A stretch of 64,000 nucleotides of DNA from Pelagibaculum spongiae (GCF_003097315.1 NZ_QDDL01000008.1:1-64000), one strand, 5' to 3'; shown: positions 38,155 to 48,320, counted from the stretch's first letter. Notes: generated by a model from the sequence alone, not told the origin. Numbers and translations are program-made.

Positions 38155-41118
38155 ATGACGCTGCAACAAAATCAGACTCAACAGCAAAACAAAAGCCAAA
38201 CCCACCGTACTCTGCTATCAGAAAAAGCCTTACCGGCTGAACTTCAGCAACAGGCCGAGCAATCTTGGCAGCGCCTGCAAGAGCAGCATAGTGCTTTCGT
38301 ACTATCAGAACAGCTACCGGAATCCTTGCACGAACCGCTATTAAAGCTGCTCGCTTTAAGTGATTTCGCATTGGAAACCTTGCTTAAGCATCCGCAGTTG
38401 CTCGAGCAATTGCAGCAAAGTGGTGAGCTCACTGATTCACCGTCGCCAGAAGTCATGGCGCAGCAAATGCAGCAGTTATTGGCGGAAGTTAATAACGAAG
38501 CCGAGTTAATGAAAGCACTACGTCAATATCGCACCCGTCATATGTTGGCGATTATCTGGCGTGACCTCCTAGCCGATTCACCGCTAAATCAGGTCTGCTT
38601 TGATTTATCGACCATGGCACGAATCTGTGTCGATCAAGCTCTGCAGTTGTTATATCAATGGCATTGTCGTGACTGGGGAACGCCGATTGGCGAAGAGTCA
38701 GGCTTACCGCAGCAGATGGTTGTGCTGGGTATGGGCAAGCTAGGTGCGGCTGAACTGAATTTATCTTCTGATATCGATTTAATCTTCAGCTGGCCAGAGC
38801 CGGGCATGACTCAAGGTGGTCGTCGCCAATTGGCTAATGAACAGTTTTTCACTCGGCTGGGTCAGGCATTAATTCGATCAATCAATACCCACAATGCCGA
38901 TGGTTTTGTATTCCGGGTCGATATGCGACTTCGTCCCTATGGCGATAGTGGCGCCTTGGCCATGAGTTTTCCGGCAATGGAAACCTACTACCAAGAACAA
39001 GGGCGTGATTGGGAGCGCTACGCCATGATCAAGGCGCAGCCCATTAGTGGCCAAGCTGAAGATCGTGCAGAGCTCATGGCTTTACTGAAGCCTTTTGTAT
39101 TCCGCCGTTATGTGGATTTTTCTGCGATAGAAGCGCTGCGCGACATGAAGCAGCTCATCAGCCGAGAACAGCGCCGCCGCGGCATGACCGATAATATTAA
39201 ACTCGGCCCGGGTGGCATTCGAGAAATTGAATTTGTCGGCCAAGCTTGGCAGCTAATTCGCGGTGGTAAAGAGCCTGACCTGCAAGAACCTCGCTTACGA
39301 AAAATTCTGGCAATGCTGGCTGATAAACAAATTATGCCCACCGATGCGATTGATCAGTTGGACTCAGGCTATGAATTTTTACGCCGAGTTGAACATCGAA
39401 TTCAAGCGATTGCCGATAAACAAACCCAGCAGTTACCCGACAATGAAAAAGACCAAGCGCGGATTGCCTATGCCATGGGTTTTGATAATTGGCCAGAATT
39501 TCGTCAGCGGTTAGAACAAATCACCAGCCAAGTGCACCTGCATTTTAATGATGTGATTGGCACGCCGGAGCCGGCACAAAAAGAAGCAGCAGATTTAGAA
39601 CTGCGTTTGTTATGGCAAGAAGATACCGATGCCGAAAATGCCGTGCCATTAATGGAGCAGCTTTGCATTCAACAACCAGCTGAAGTGTGGCAGCAATTAT
39701 TGGCACTAAAAGAAAGTCGTGGTTGCCGCTACATGGGTAAGCGTGGCCGAGAAAGAATGAAGCAGTTAATTCCCATGCTGCTGGCGGAACTGGGCCACCA
39801 AAAACAAGGTAAAGAAACCGCTGGGCGTGTATTCCGAGTGCTCGAAGCAATTTCTTGTCGTACTGCATATATCGAGCTGCTGGTGGAAAACCCGCAAGCG
39901 CTGGTTCACTTGGTTAGCCTGTGTAACAACAGCCTGTGGATTACTGAGCAATTAGCTCGCTTTCCAATGCTGCTTGATGAATTACTCGATACCCGAAATT
40001 TATACGCACTGAAAGACCGTAAAACTTTGTCCGATGATTTACGCCAGAGTTTATTGCGGGTGCCAGAAGATGACCAAGAGCGCCAGTTAGATGCCCTGCG
40101 CCAATTTAAATTGGCCCATGTGCTGCAAGTTGCTGCCGCCGATGTTACCGGCCACCTACCGATTATGAAGGTTTCAGACAGGCTGACTGACATTGCCGAA
40201 GTAGTGTTGGAATCGGTGCTGGAACAATCGGTTACTCATTTGTCACAACGGCATGGTTTGCCACAAAAAGCCGATGGTAGTTATGGCGTTGAATTTACCG
40301 TGATTGGTTATGGAAAAGTCGGTGGTTGGGAATTGGGTTATAGCTCAGACCTTGATTTGGTATTTGTTTCCGATGATTTTGCCGGTGTCACCAATGGCGA
40401 TAAACCAGTCGACAACCAAGTGTTTTACACCCGACTTGGCCAGCGAATGATTCACTTGATGAATACTCGCTCGGCACTGGGTGAATTATATGAAGTGGAT
40501 ATGCGACTTCGGCCGTCAGGTAATTCCGGTTTGTTAGTCGCGTCATTAGAAGGTTTTGAAACCTACCAATTTAATGATGCCTGGACTTGGGAGCATCAAT
40601 CACTCACTCGAGCTCGACCAGTTGCCGGTTCAATTGAATTAGCCCGGCGTTTTGAAGTAGTCCGCCAAAAAGTGCTCAGTCAAACGCGCGAGCCAAAAGT
40701 ATTAAGAGAAACCGTGTGTGAGATGCGTGAAAAAATGCGTAAAGCATTAGGCTCGAAACCCTCATTGGCTGATGCAAAAGCTGCCAGTCAGTTTCATTTA
40801 AAGCAAGATCCAGGCGGTATCGCCGATATTGAATTTATGGTTCAATACTGGGTGTTATGCTGGTCAAATCAGCATCCACAGCTGATGCGCTGGACCGATA
40901 ACATTCGGATTTTGGAAACCCTAGCGCAACAACAATTGTTGCCAGAACAAACTTGCGAGGCATTATCTAATGCTTATTGCGCGTTTCGCGCTAGGGGACA
41001 CCGGCTGAGTTTGCAAAACCAGCCAGCACGGGCCGCGGCCGATGAATTTACTCAGCAAAGAGCATTAGTCGCTGAGCTTTGGACAAATGTCATGATTAAT
41101 GGCGTGGTCATTAAATAG
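38155..41118 (+). CDS. glnE: Glutamine synthetase adenylyltransferase / deadenylase
   Basis: 987 residues from the ATG at 38155; the frame is open back to 38053, but the extra 34 residues look unlike the family and the usual length is 945-990. Both nucleotidyltransferase domains are complete: GMGKLGAAELNLSSDIDLIF in the N-terminal (deadenylylating) half and GYGKVGGWELGYSSDLDLVF in the C-terminal (adenylylating) half. DMRLRPYG and DMRLRPSG recur after each. GlnE sets glutamine synthetase activity according to the nitrogen state signalled by PII. ilvE follows after 81 bases, as in pseudomonads. Confidence 0.94.
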   Translation: MTLQQNQTQQQNKSQTHRTLLSEKALPAELQQQAEQSWQRLQEQHSAFVLSEQLPESLHEPLLKLLALSDFALETLLKHPQLLEQLQQSGELTDSPSPEVMAQQMQQLLAEVNNEAELMKALRQYRTRHMLAIIWRDLLADSPLNQVCFDLSTMARICVDQALQLLYQWHCRDWGTPIGEESGLPQQMVVLGMGKLGAAELNLSSDIDLIFSWPEPGMTQGGRRQLANEQFFTRLGQALIRSINTHNADGFVFRVDMRLRPYGDSGALAMSFPAMETYYQEQGRDWERYAMIKAQPISGQAEDRAELMALLKPFVFRRYVDFSAIEALRDMKQLISREQRRRGMTDNIKLGPGGIREIEFVGQAWQLIRGGKEPDLQEPRLRKILAMLADKQIMPTDAIDQLDSGYEFLRRVEHRIQAIADKQTQQLPDNEKDQARIAYAMGFDNWPEFRQRLEQITSQVHLHFNDVIGTPEPAQKEAADLELRLLWQEDTDAENAVPLMEQLCIQQPAEVWQQLLALKESRGCRYMGKRGRERMKQLIPMLLAELGHQKQGKETAGRVFRVLEAISCRTAYIELLVENPQALVHLVSLCNNSLWITEQLARFPMLLDELLDTRNLYALKDRKTLSDDLRQSLLRVPEDDQERQLDALRQFKLAHVLQVAAADVTGHLPIMKVSDRLTDIAEVVLESVLEQSVTHLSQRHGLPQKADGSYGVEFTVIGYGKVGGWELGYSSDLDLVFVSDDFAGVTNGDKPVDNQVFYTRLGQRMIHLMNTRSALGELYEVDMRLRPSGNSGLLVASLEGFETYQFNDAWTWEHQSLTRARPVAGSIELARRFEVVRQKVLSQTREPKVLRETVCEMREKMRKALGSKPSLADAKAASQFHLKQDPGGIADIEFMVQYWVLCWSNQHPQLMRWTDNIRILETLAQQQLLPEQTCEALSNAYCAFRARGHRLSLQNQPARAAADEFTQQRALVAELWTNVMINGVVIK

Positions 41119-41199
41119 AAGTAACAAACTGTTCATTTTCGGGGTGGAAATGAACAGCACAAATAATTTATTTAACGATGCCTTTTTAGGAGAAGAAAA

Positions 41200-42120
41200 A
41201 TGTCAATGGCGGATCGTGATGGCCTGATCTGGCTCGATGGTGAAATGGTTCCTTGGCGCGAAGCCAAGGTTCATGTGCTAACCCATACGCTGCATTATGG
41301 TATGGGGGTTTTTGAAGGTGTTCGTGCCTATGAAACACCAAAAGGGCCGGCAATTTTCCGGTTGCAAGACCACACCAAGCGTTTATTTAATTCTGCAAAA
41401 ATTCTCGGAATGGATATGCCTTTTTCCGAAGATGAATTAAATGCTGCGCAGTTAGCAGTGGTTAAACAAAACAATTTATCTTCTGCCTATTTGCGCCCTA
41501 TGTGTTTTTACGGCTCAGAAGGTATGGGTTTGCGAGCCGATAATTTAAAAACTCATGTAATGGTTGCTGCCTGGGAATGGCCTTCCTACATGGGTGAAGA
41601 AAATCTATCGCATGGTATTCGAATTAATACCAGCTCCTACACCCGCCATCACGTCAACATCACCATGTGTAAAGCCAAAGCGAATGGCAACTACATGAAC
41701 TCGATGTTGGCGCTGCAAGAAGCACTGCGTAATGGTTATGACGAAGCACTGCTGCTAGACAACGAAGGTTACGTTGCAGAAGGCAGTGGCGAGAATATTT
41801 TTGTGATTACCAATGGTGAATTACATACGCCAGAGCTAACTTCCTGCTTAGACGGCATTACTCGTCGCACTATTATTCAGTTCGCTGAAGATTTAGGCAT
41901 TACGGTTAAAGAGCGTCGTATTACTCGCGATGAAATTTATATTGCCGACGAAGCCTTCTTTACCGGCACCGCCGCCGAAGTCATGCCGATTCGTGAATTA
42001 GATGGCCGTAGTATTGGTTGTGGTTCACGCGGGCCGATTACCGAAAAACTGCAAAGCATGTATTTTGACCAAGTTAAAGGGCAAAGAGAAGAATATGCTG
42101 ATTGGTTGGCGGTGGTTTAA
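41200..42120 (+). CDS. ilvE: Branched-chain amino acid aminotransferase
   Basis: 306 residues with AGGAG before the ATG. Class-IV PLP fold: THTLHYGMGVFEGVRAYE, the Lys-bearing MCKAKANGNYMNSMLALQEA, EGSGENIFVI and TGTAAEVMPIRELDGR. It transfers the amino group between glutamate and Val, Leu or Ile precursors. It lies behind glnE on the same strand, possibly co-transcribed. An ATG two codons on is an alternative start. Confidence 0.95.
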   Translation: MSMADRDGLIWLDGEMVPWREAKVHVLTHTLHYGMGVFEGVRAYETPKGPAIFRLQDHTKRLFNSAKILGMDMPFSEDELNAAQLAVVKQNNLSSAYLRPMCFYGSEGMGLRADNLKTHVMVAAWEWPSYMGEENLSHGIRINTSSYTRHHVNITMCKAKANGNYMNSMLALQEALRNGYDEALLLDNEGYVAEGSGENIFVITNGELHTPELTSCLDGITRRTIIQFAEDLGITVKERRITRDEIYIADEAFFTGTAAEVMPIRELDGRSIGCGSRGPITEKLQSMYFDQVKGQREEYADWLAVV

Positions 42121-42386
42121 CACAGCTAAGTTAAAGTCAGTTTAAAATTGAAAGCCAGAGTGATTGCGATTTATCGTTAATGCTCTGGTTTTTTTGTGAC
42201 CGGAGCGAGTGTTTTTTTGTAAAGGTTTCTGTTCAGCAGAATTTTGATGACATTTCAGCTAATTGATATCTTCAGAATCAAAACATAGTGTCATCTATAG
42301 GGCGTGAAAGATAAGCAATACCGCTAGAACAGAGGCTTCATGGCAAGGGAAAGCGGAGGTTGGCTTTCATGTTCACGGGGGAGGGT
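42121..42386. other. Intergenic, no recognisable gene
   Basis: About 265 bases between ilvE and the IS remnants. It contains an imperfect GCTCTGG-type hairpin (AGCCAGAGTGATT...AATGCTCTGGTTTTTTT, about 42152-42196) that would serve as the ilvE terminator. The remainder shows nothing I recognise. Confidence 0.5.
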
Positions 42387-42550
42387 ATGGAAAAATTTCC
42401 GTTGCCGTCTGGCTGTATAACGATGTGGTTGATATGCGCAAATCAATTAATGGCTTGTCAGCGCTGATCGAGCAACAATTGGAGTTGTCGCCAATGAGTG
42501 AGGCGCTGTTTGTGTTTTGTAATCGTCAACGAGATAAAATTAAACTGATA
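42387..42550 (+). pseudogene. IS66-family tnpB remnant with a frameshift
   Basis: Two frames together give a TnpB N-terminus. From the ATG at 42387 the frame reads MEKFPLPSG; from about 42407 another frame reads VWLYNDVVDMRKSINGLSALI and on to LFVFCNRQRDKIKL, which is the conserved IS66 Orf2 core. The two share the hexamer GTCTGG at the switch, as if a small deletion had occurred there. Homology stops after KIKL, where the ISAs1 remnant begins. Not functional. Confidence 0.8.
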
Positions 42551-42552
42551 AA

Positions 42553-42900
42553 ACATCCTACGAAACACATTATTATATCTGCAGTAGTAATCAGTTATCA
42601 GCAAAAGAGATACTATCAGCAGCCTGTCAGCATTGGCAGGTTGAGATCATGCATTGGACGCTGGACATGTATTTTAGAGAAGACGAGCAGCGAGCTAGAA
42701 AAAACCATAGTGCAGCAAATATGACAATTATGCGGCAAGTATCTATCAATTTATTAAAGCACGATAAAACGCCACGATTGAGTATGAAAAGAAAACGTTT
42801 GGTAACTTGAATGAAAGAAAGCTGCCTCGAAAAGTTGTTGTTTTTAAACATCTGGTCATGCGTTTACCCTGCCTACCATGGGCACTCAAATGACTTGTAG
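42553..42900 (+). pseudogene. ISAs1-family transposase C-terminal remnant
   Basis: In frame from 42553 the translation gives SYETHYYICSSNQLSAKEIL, then HWQVEIMHWTLDMYFREDEQR, then NMTIMRQVSINLLKHDK and SMKRKRLVT, the C-terminal hallmarks of ISAs1/H-repeat DDE transposases. A TGA at 42808-42810 interrupts the frame, and reading resumes to a TAG at 42898-42900. The N-terminal two-thirds are absent. The end overlaps the 3' end of the HopA1-like gene by 28 bases. Confidence 0.85.
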
Positions 42901-44084
42901 TAGGTCGCTTTCATTGATCGGTGATCTAATTTTGGACGGGTAAATGATTCAAAATTCCTTCTTTCCAGAAGTAACTTTCGGTTAACTATGCTGATTGGGT
43001 CAATTCCATATGAGATTAAAGAGAGCCAGCATAAGAAAATATACAATCTTTTCTGTGTATTTATGGTTGTAAGTTTTTTAGATAATATAAAAGCTTCTTC
43101 CGCAATCAAACTGATTAGCTGCCCGTAACTGGTTCTTTCGTTAATTAGGCTTTTGTCTATATGGGCATTTGGTTCAAAAGCAAAACCCATGCCTGTCGCG
43201 GGGGTGTCAAGAAAAGGTACAGTGCCTAGAGGGACGGTATCGTGAATGCAAAATGATAATGCATGATTTAACCTATGTGCTAGGTCTATTAAATCAGATA
43301 GTTTTTCAGCGTAAATGACGATAGCAACAGGATTGATTGGCAAACTGTAGAGAGGATTGCTGGTTGCTTTTAATCGAAAATCACCGCAATCTTTTTTAAG
43401 AAAAACTAAAGCTTCTCTTATAACTATCCCGATGCTAAACATCTTTGCTGATATGTACAGGCGGTGGCATAATACTTGGTTGTGATGGTAATTGAAGAGG
43501 ATCCATGCGCTGCCTTTATAATAATCAAAAGATCTAACTTCTGTTGATTGATCTGTAGTTGAAAAATATTCAGATAATTTAACAAAGATATTCTTTTTAG
43601 GATAGTGTGTTATACCTTCTGAGATATCCTTAGTTGAAGAATGGATTCTAAAAAAATGCTCGTGGGAGGCGGCGGTTAAATATTTACCATTGTGTTGTGC
43701 ATGTATATCATGATATGCACGAGTGTTTGGTTTCTTTAATTTTTTTTCAATAAAAGTTTCAAAAAAAATAGATAAATGATTATCTATGAGTGCTTTATTC
43801 CAAAACGTGCATGCCTCAGAAAGAAAATTCAAATCTTCTTTTGATCTGACTAATTGATACAGTACGGGAACAGAAAAAGGTATAAGTGGTTCGTGATGTA
43901 TCCCGCTAAAGATAGAAGTTTTTTCAAGGAATGACAGTAGCTTAGCTAGTATAGGATGCTTAAAGTATGGCTTGACCATTTGATGTAAACCATTACTTCC
44001 AGAAACTGCAGCTGGCAAATGGTTTTGAAGTGTATCGCTATTTTCTCTTGGTAGATCGGTTATGTCCATACGGTTAAAGTCCAT
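42873..44084 (-). CDS. HopA1-like protein, orphan
   Basis: 403 residues from the ATG at 44084; a TTG at 44120 and an ATG at 44069 are alternatives, none with a clear ribosome-binding site. The C-terminal half resembles the HopA1 type-III-effector family: HRLYISAK (207-214), FRLK (236-239), NPVAIVIYAEKL (from 251), VPLGTVPF (284-291), TGMGFAFEPNAHID (from 297) and RTSYGQ. HopA1 relatives occur as pathogen effectors and as partners of kinases in class V lanthipeptide clusters. Neither a type III secretion gene, a kinase nor a precursor peptide is seen here. It is AT-rich, next to IS remnants, and its 3' end runs into one, so transfer and C-terminal alteration are likely. Confidence 0.55.
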   Translation of the reverse strand: MDFNRMDITDLPRENSDTLQNHLPAAVSGSNGLHQMVKPYFKHPILAKLLSFLEKTSIFSGIHHEPLIPFSVPVLYQLVRSKEDLNFLSEACTFWNKALIDNHLSIFFETFIEKKLKKPNTRAYHDIHAQHNGKYLTAASHEHFFRIHSSTKDISEGITHYPKKNIFVKLSEYFSTTDQSTEVRSFDYYKGSAWILFNYHHNQVLCHRLYISAKMFSIGIVIREALVFLKKDCGDFRLKATSNPLYSLPINPVAIVIYAEKLSDLIDLAHRLNHALSFCIHDTVPLGTVPFLDTPATGMGFAFEPNAHIDKSLINERTSYGQLISLIAEEAFILSKKLTTINTQKRLYIFLCWLSLISYGIDPISIVNRKLLLERRNFESFTRPKLDHRSMKATYYKSFECPW

Positions 44085-44101
44085 TTTGCCAATAATTTTT
44101 T

Positions 44102-44485
44102 TTAAAACCGAGTAATCCAATCTAAAATCGCTTCATTTAAAAACCGACCTGGTAATAACGCCGCTAATCCACCGGTTAACAGACTTAGACCGTAAGCACT
44201 TTTCATTAGTCGCTGGTGCCATTGGACTTTCTTTAATCGAATTGCAATAAATGCGCAGCTGGTGGTGGCTAAAATGAGCGTTGCTAGAATATGAATCCAG
44301 CTTAATTCATTGTTTTGTTGAATCCAGAAAGAAGTGATTGCGGTTGTTGTCATTAAAACAACCCAGCACCGCCCTAGCAGTTTGTGCACGGCAGTGCCTT
44401 TTGGTTTTGATAGCACCACTGCACCGGTGATGATCGCTAAGATGGCGACACAAAGATGAAAAAGCACTAGAGGAGGGATCAGCAT
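44102..44485 (-). CDS. Small four-helix membrane protein (DUF2306-like)
   Basis: 127 residues from the ATG at 44485, with AAGG about 9 bases upstream. Four hydrophobic helices: LVLFHLCVAILAIITGAVVL, CWVVLMTTTAITSF, WIHILATLILATTSCAFIAI and a last one with GLSLLTGGLAALL. The pattern with KPKGTAVHKLLGR between helices 1 and 2 and WHQRLMK before helix 4 resembles DUF2306 proteins. Function unknown. The HopA1-like ATG begins 18 bases after its stop on the same strand, so the two may share a transcript. Confidence 0.7.
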   Translation of the reverse strand: MLIPPLVLFHLCVAILAIITGAVVLSKPKGTAVHKLLGRCWVVLMTTTAITSFWIQQNNELSWIHILATLILATTSCAFIAIRLKKVQWHQRLMKSAYGLSLLTGGLAALLPGRFLNEAILDWITRF

Positions 44486-44555
44486 TACTAACAACCTTAA
44501 TCAAAATACTGTGGTTAAGGTTAGCTGACTGTTTTGATAATGATGAAATCGATAT

Positions 44556-44597
44556 GAAAAAAAGCGCCAGTAACTAGAGCTACTGACGCTTTTTTTA
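44556..44597 (-). terminator. Terminator of the YheO-like regulator
   Basis: AAAAAAAGCGCCAGTA pairs with TACTGACGCTTTTTTT (one mismatch) 28 bases after the regulator's stop. Confidence 0.85.
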
Positions 44598-44624
44598 CAT
44601 TAACGGTCAATCAATGATTAAACA

Positions 44625-45353
44625 TTAGATGTTGTCGTTATTCATTGAGCCCATGTCATCTAGCTCAGCAACCGCATTATGGCGACGCTCACGAATGTAT
44701 AAGTAAATGGTATGGCGAGATACTGACAAACGCTGAGCCACCATCGCAACAGATTCTTTAAAGTTGAAAGTACCGGTGTCGTACAAGCGGTAAACGATTT
44801 GACGGTTCTTTTGCTTGCTTGGAATTGACGGATCCTTGTTCACTTCATAGATCGTGTCACGGATATTCTTTTCCATCTGCTCTTCAGGGCTTTCTAGCAA
44901 CATGCCTTCATCGCTACGAATTTCACCGGCAGGACCTGGGGTGAAGTTCTTGATGATGCTAGAGAAAGGCGCGTCTAGGTTGATGTTAATGCACATCAGA
45001 GCAACGATTTTGCCGTCAGTATTGCGAATCGCAATACTGGTACATTTCATTAACTCGCCGTTTTTGCTGCGAGTGAAATAGCTCTGAGAGAAGTGAGCAC
45101 CCTTAGCGCGCATCTGATGCAACATGTGCAATGCCAGATCGGTAATCGGTGCGCCTTCGCCACGACCTGTTACATGACCATTGGCGATTTTAACAATCGA
45201 ATGATCCAGATCTTCCAACGAGTGAAGGACGACTTCGCAGGTTGGGCCTAATAAATCACCCAGCGCTTCAACAATCGGCCCTGCGGATTCTAATACTGCT
45301 TTATCTGTAATTGTAAAATTAACCACTTGATTAAGATCGACTTTACCAAACAT
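44625..45353 (-). CDS. YheO-like PAS / HTH transcriptional regulator
   Basis: 242 residues. The first ~130 match the YheO-like PAS domain (GPTCEVVLHSLEDLDHSIVKIANGHVTGRGEGAPITDLAL; split here only by eye, then SYFTRSKNGELMKCTSIAIRN). The C-terminal helix-turn-helix is ESVAMVAQRLSVSRHTIYLYIRE. It is a DNA-binding regulator, probably sensing a small molecule. It is divergent from pflB across a 600-base gap and may control it; that is inferred from position only. Confidence 0.85.
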   Translation of the reverse strand: MFGKVDLNQVVNFTITDKAVLESAGPIVEALGDLLGPTCEVVLHSLEDLDHSIVKIANGHVTGRGEGAPITDLALHMLHQMRAKGAHFSQSYFTRSKNGELMKCTSIAIRNTDGKIVALMCININLDAPFSSIIKNFTPGPAGEIRSDEGMLLESPEEQMEKNIRDTIYEVNKDPSIPSKQKNRQIVYRLYDTGTFNFKESVAMVAQRLSVSRHTIYLYIRERRHNAVAELDDMGSMNNDNI

Positions 45354-45954
45354 TTGCTACTCCAGATTAACAATGCCCTCGGCTTTTATGCTCTGTAGGG
45401 CTGATAACTATGATGATTTTAGTGGCGGTCAATAACAGCGACACGCCTTAATTTACTAAAGTGATGTCACCAAAAATCCCAATAGGATCGTAGCGACTAG
45501 AATATCGCTGAAAATATCATCAACCTTGATAAAGGTCACCCAAATTCAACAAATGATTATTGTGAAGCAAAATAATTTGAATTTATCACTTTAGAGATAG
45601 GTTCTGGGCTCAGAATATCCGTTTAAGTAAGTGGTTATTAACCATTTTGATAATGTGTTCTAAATAAGGTTCAACTTTTATCTGTTGCTGATAATTCAGT
45701 TGATTGTGGAGTGTTTGTCGGTTTTTTTGCATCGCGACCTGTTATAGGCTCAACAGAATTTAAATTTGAGGTCAAAAAATTAAACAAAGGCTGAGAAACC
45801 ATCTCTGTTTTCTGATTCAGGTCATTAAATTTAGGAGCGTGTTGAATAGACTCAGTTGCTAAAGGGTTTTCTATATTACGAAGCGCATCACCGGTATACG
45901 GCATTGGATTAATTCGCTGGCTCGGTGAGGCACAAAGTTTAGAGGTTAGTCACT
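45354..45954. other. Long intergenic region between the PAS/HTH regulator and pflB
   Basis: 600 bases with no convincing gene. A 77-codon minus-strand frame at 45671-45904 lacks a ribosome-binding site. One inverted repeat stands out, ATCAA-CC-TTGAT near 45523-45534; its half-sites are in reverse order relative to FNR. No consensus FNR site was found. The length suggests a long pflB leader or several promoters. Confidence 0.5.
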
Positions 45955-48243
45955 ATGAACGCCGAATCCGGTATCGTCCCAGCAGCATGGCAAGGTTTTA
46001 CAACCGGCGAATGGGTTGCTGAAATTAATGTTCGCAACTTTATCCAGCTTAACTACACCCCATATGAAGGCGACGAGTCTTTCTTAGCAGAAGCAACCGA
46101 AGCGACCAACAAGCTTTGGGAAGCGGTGATGGTTGGTATCCGTCAGGAAGACAGCACACACGCTCCGGTCGATTTTGACGAAAATACCCCTTCTACTATT
46201 ACTTCGCACAAGCCTGGTTATATCAATCAGGATCTGGAAACCATCGTTGGTTTGCAGACAGATGCACCTTTAAAGCGTGCCATCATGCCTTACGGTGGTA
46301 TCCGCATGGTTGAGGGTTCTTGCAAAGTTTATGGCAAGGAAATCAACCCACAAGTTAAAGAATTCTTTAATGCGCACCGCAAAACGCATAACCAAGGCGT
46401 GTTTGATGTTTACACCCCTGAAATTATTGCTTGCCGTAAGTCTGGCGTATTAACTGGTTTGCCTGATGCATATGGCCGTGGCCGTATTATTGGTGATTAC
46501 CGTCGTGTTGCTCTGTACGGTATTGACCGCTTGATGAGTGATAAGCAAGCACAACACGCTTCTTTAGATGCGGCTGATTTTGATGCTGAATTAATGCAGC
46601 GTCGTGAAGAAATTGTCGAGCAGTACCGTGCGCTGGGTCAGTTGAAAGAAATGGCAGCGTCTTACGGTTTTGATATTTCAGTGCCAGCAGCTAATGCTCA
46701 AGAAGCTGTTCAGTGGACTTATTTCGGTTACCTGGCTGCAGTAAAAAGCCAAAACGGTGCCGCAATGTCTCTGGGCCGCGCTTCTACATTCATTGACATT
46801 TACATCGAGCGTGAATTAGCTGACGGTTCTTTGACTGAACAAAAAGCTCAGGAAATGATCGACCACTTCGTAATGAAGCTGCGTATGGTTCGTTTCTTGC
46901 GTACCCCTGAATATGATGAGTTGTTCTCAGGCGATCCTATCTGGGCAACGGAATCAATCGGTGGCATGGGCGTAGACGGACGTACTCTGGTATCAAAAAC
47001 CAGCTTCCGTTTCTTGCATACCCTTTACACCATGGGCCCAAGCCCAGAGCCAAACATTACGGTTTTATGGTCTGAAGAGCTGCCAGTTGGCTTTAAAGAG
47101 TATTGTGCAAAAGTTTCTATCGAAACCAGCTCTATTCAATATGAAAACGATGATCTGATGCGTCCAGACATGGACAGCGATGATTATGCAATCGCTTGCT
47201 GTGTATCACCGATGGTGGTGGGTAAGCAGATGCAGTTCTTCGGTGCTCGCGCTAACTTGGCAAAAACTCTGATGTACGCCATCAACGGTGGTGTGGATGA
47301 GTTGAGCAAAGCTCAGGTCGGACCGAAGGGTGATGCAATCTCAACGGAAGTTCTGGAATTTGACGATGTAATGGGTCGTTTGGATAACTTCATGGATTGG
47401 CTGGCGACGACTTATGTTAAGGCCTTGAACTGCATTCACTACAGCCATGATAAGTATTCATACGAAGCCGTTCAGTTGGCGCTACATGACCGTGACGTTA
47501 AGCGTACTATGGCTTGTGGTATTGCTGGATTGTCTGTTGCAGCTGACGCGTTATCTGCGATCAAGTTTGCCAAGGTTAAGCCAATCCGTGACGAAGACGG
47601 CATTGCGACTGACTTTGAAATTGAAGGCGACTTCCCTAAATTCGGTAACAACGATGACCGTGTTGATGGATTAGCAGTTGATCTGGTTGAGCGCTTCATG
47701 GCTAAGATCCGTACTCACAAGATGTACCGTGATGCGACGCCTACCCAGTCAGTTTTGACCATCACTTCTAACGTGGTTTATGGCAAGAAGACTGGTAATA
47801 CTCCAGACGGTCGTCGCGCTGGCGAACCATTTGGTCCAGGCGCTAACCCAATGCATGGCCGTGACACTAGCGGTGCGGTAGCTTCTTTAAGTTCTGTTGC
47901 AAAACTTCCGTTTGCCTCAGCACAAGATGGTATTTCTTATACCTTCTCTATGGTGCCAAAGGCGTTGGGTAAGTTTGAGCAAGAGCAAAAGCAAAACCTG
48001 GTTAGCTTGATGGATGGTTATTTCTTCAATGATACTTGCGGTCCAAAGCCGGGTACTCGTGAAGGTGGTCAGCACTTGAACGTTAACGTGTTGAACCGTG
48101 AAACTCTGGTTGATGCCATGGCACATCCTGAAAATTATCCAAGCCTGACTATCCGTGTTTCTGGCTATGCAGTGCGCTTTAACTCACTGACTGATGCACA
48201 AAAGCAAGATGTAATTAGCAGGACCTTTACACAGTCTATTTAA
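45955..48243 (+). CDS. pflB: Formate C-acetyltransferase (pyruvate formate-lyase)
   Basis: 762 residues, the usual PflB length. The paired active-site cysteines are Cys415-Cys416 ([13 protein letters not shown]), and the glycyl radical is Gly737 in [41 protein letters not shown] is the N-terminal family signature (seen in two parts). It cleaves pyruvate with CoA to acetyl-CoA and formate under anaerobic conditions. Codon use is close to that of groEL, suggesting strong expression. Confidence 0.97.
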   Translation: MNAESGIVPAAWQGFTTGEWVAEINVRNFIQLNYTPYEGDESFLAEATEATNKLWEAVMVGIRQEDSTHAPVDFDENTPSTITSHKPGYINQDLETIVGLQTDAPLKRAIMPYGGIRMVEGSCKVYGKEINPQVKEFFNAHRKTHNQGVFDVYTPEIIACRKSGVLTGLPDAYGRGRIIGDYRRVALYGIDRLMSDKQAQHASLDAADFDAELMQRREEIVEQYRALGQLKEMAASYGFDISVPAANAQEAVQWTYFGYLAAVKSQNGAAMSLGRASTFIDIYIERELADGSLTEQKAQEMIDHFVMKLRMVRFLRTPEYDELFSGDPIWATESIGGMGVDGRTLVSKTSFRFLHTLYTMGPSPEPNITVLWSEELPVGFKEYCAKVSIETSSIQYENDDLMRPDMDSDDYAIACCVSPMVVGKQMQFFGARANLAKTLMYAINGGVDELSKAQVGPKGDAISTEVLEFDDVMGRLDNFMDWLATTYVKALNCIHYSHDKYSYEAVQLALHDRDVKRTMACGIAGLSVAADALSAIKFAKVKPIRDEDGIATDFEIEGDFPKFGNNDDRVDGLAVDLVERFMAKIRTHKMYRDATPTQSVLTITSNVVYGKKTGNTPDGRRAGEPFGPGANPMHGRDTSGAVASLSSVAKLPFASAQDGISYTFSMVPKALGKFEQEQKQNLVSLMDGYFFNDTCGPKPGTREGGQHLNVNVLNRETLVDAMAHPENYPSLTIRVSGYAVRFNSLTDAQKQDVISRTFTQSI

Positions 48244-48320
48244 TTTTAGATCGTGTAAATGTTTCGAATCTCAGCTGGCGGTGTTCTTTCTAAAAGAAAC
48301 CGTCACCTGAAAGATTACTT

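Noticed and set aside
45523-45534. ATCAA-CC-TTGAT as an FNR site for pflB
   Set aside because: The half-sites are reversed relative to FNR (TTGAT-N4-ATCAA) and the spacing is 2.
45671-45904. 77-codon minus-strand frame upstream of pflB as a leader peptide or small gene
   Set aside because: It has no ribosome-binding site, no recognisable family and no conserved-looking segment; it lies in the pflB upstream region where a chance frame is expected.
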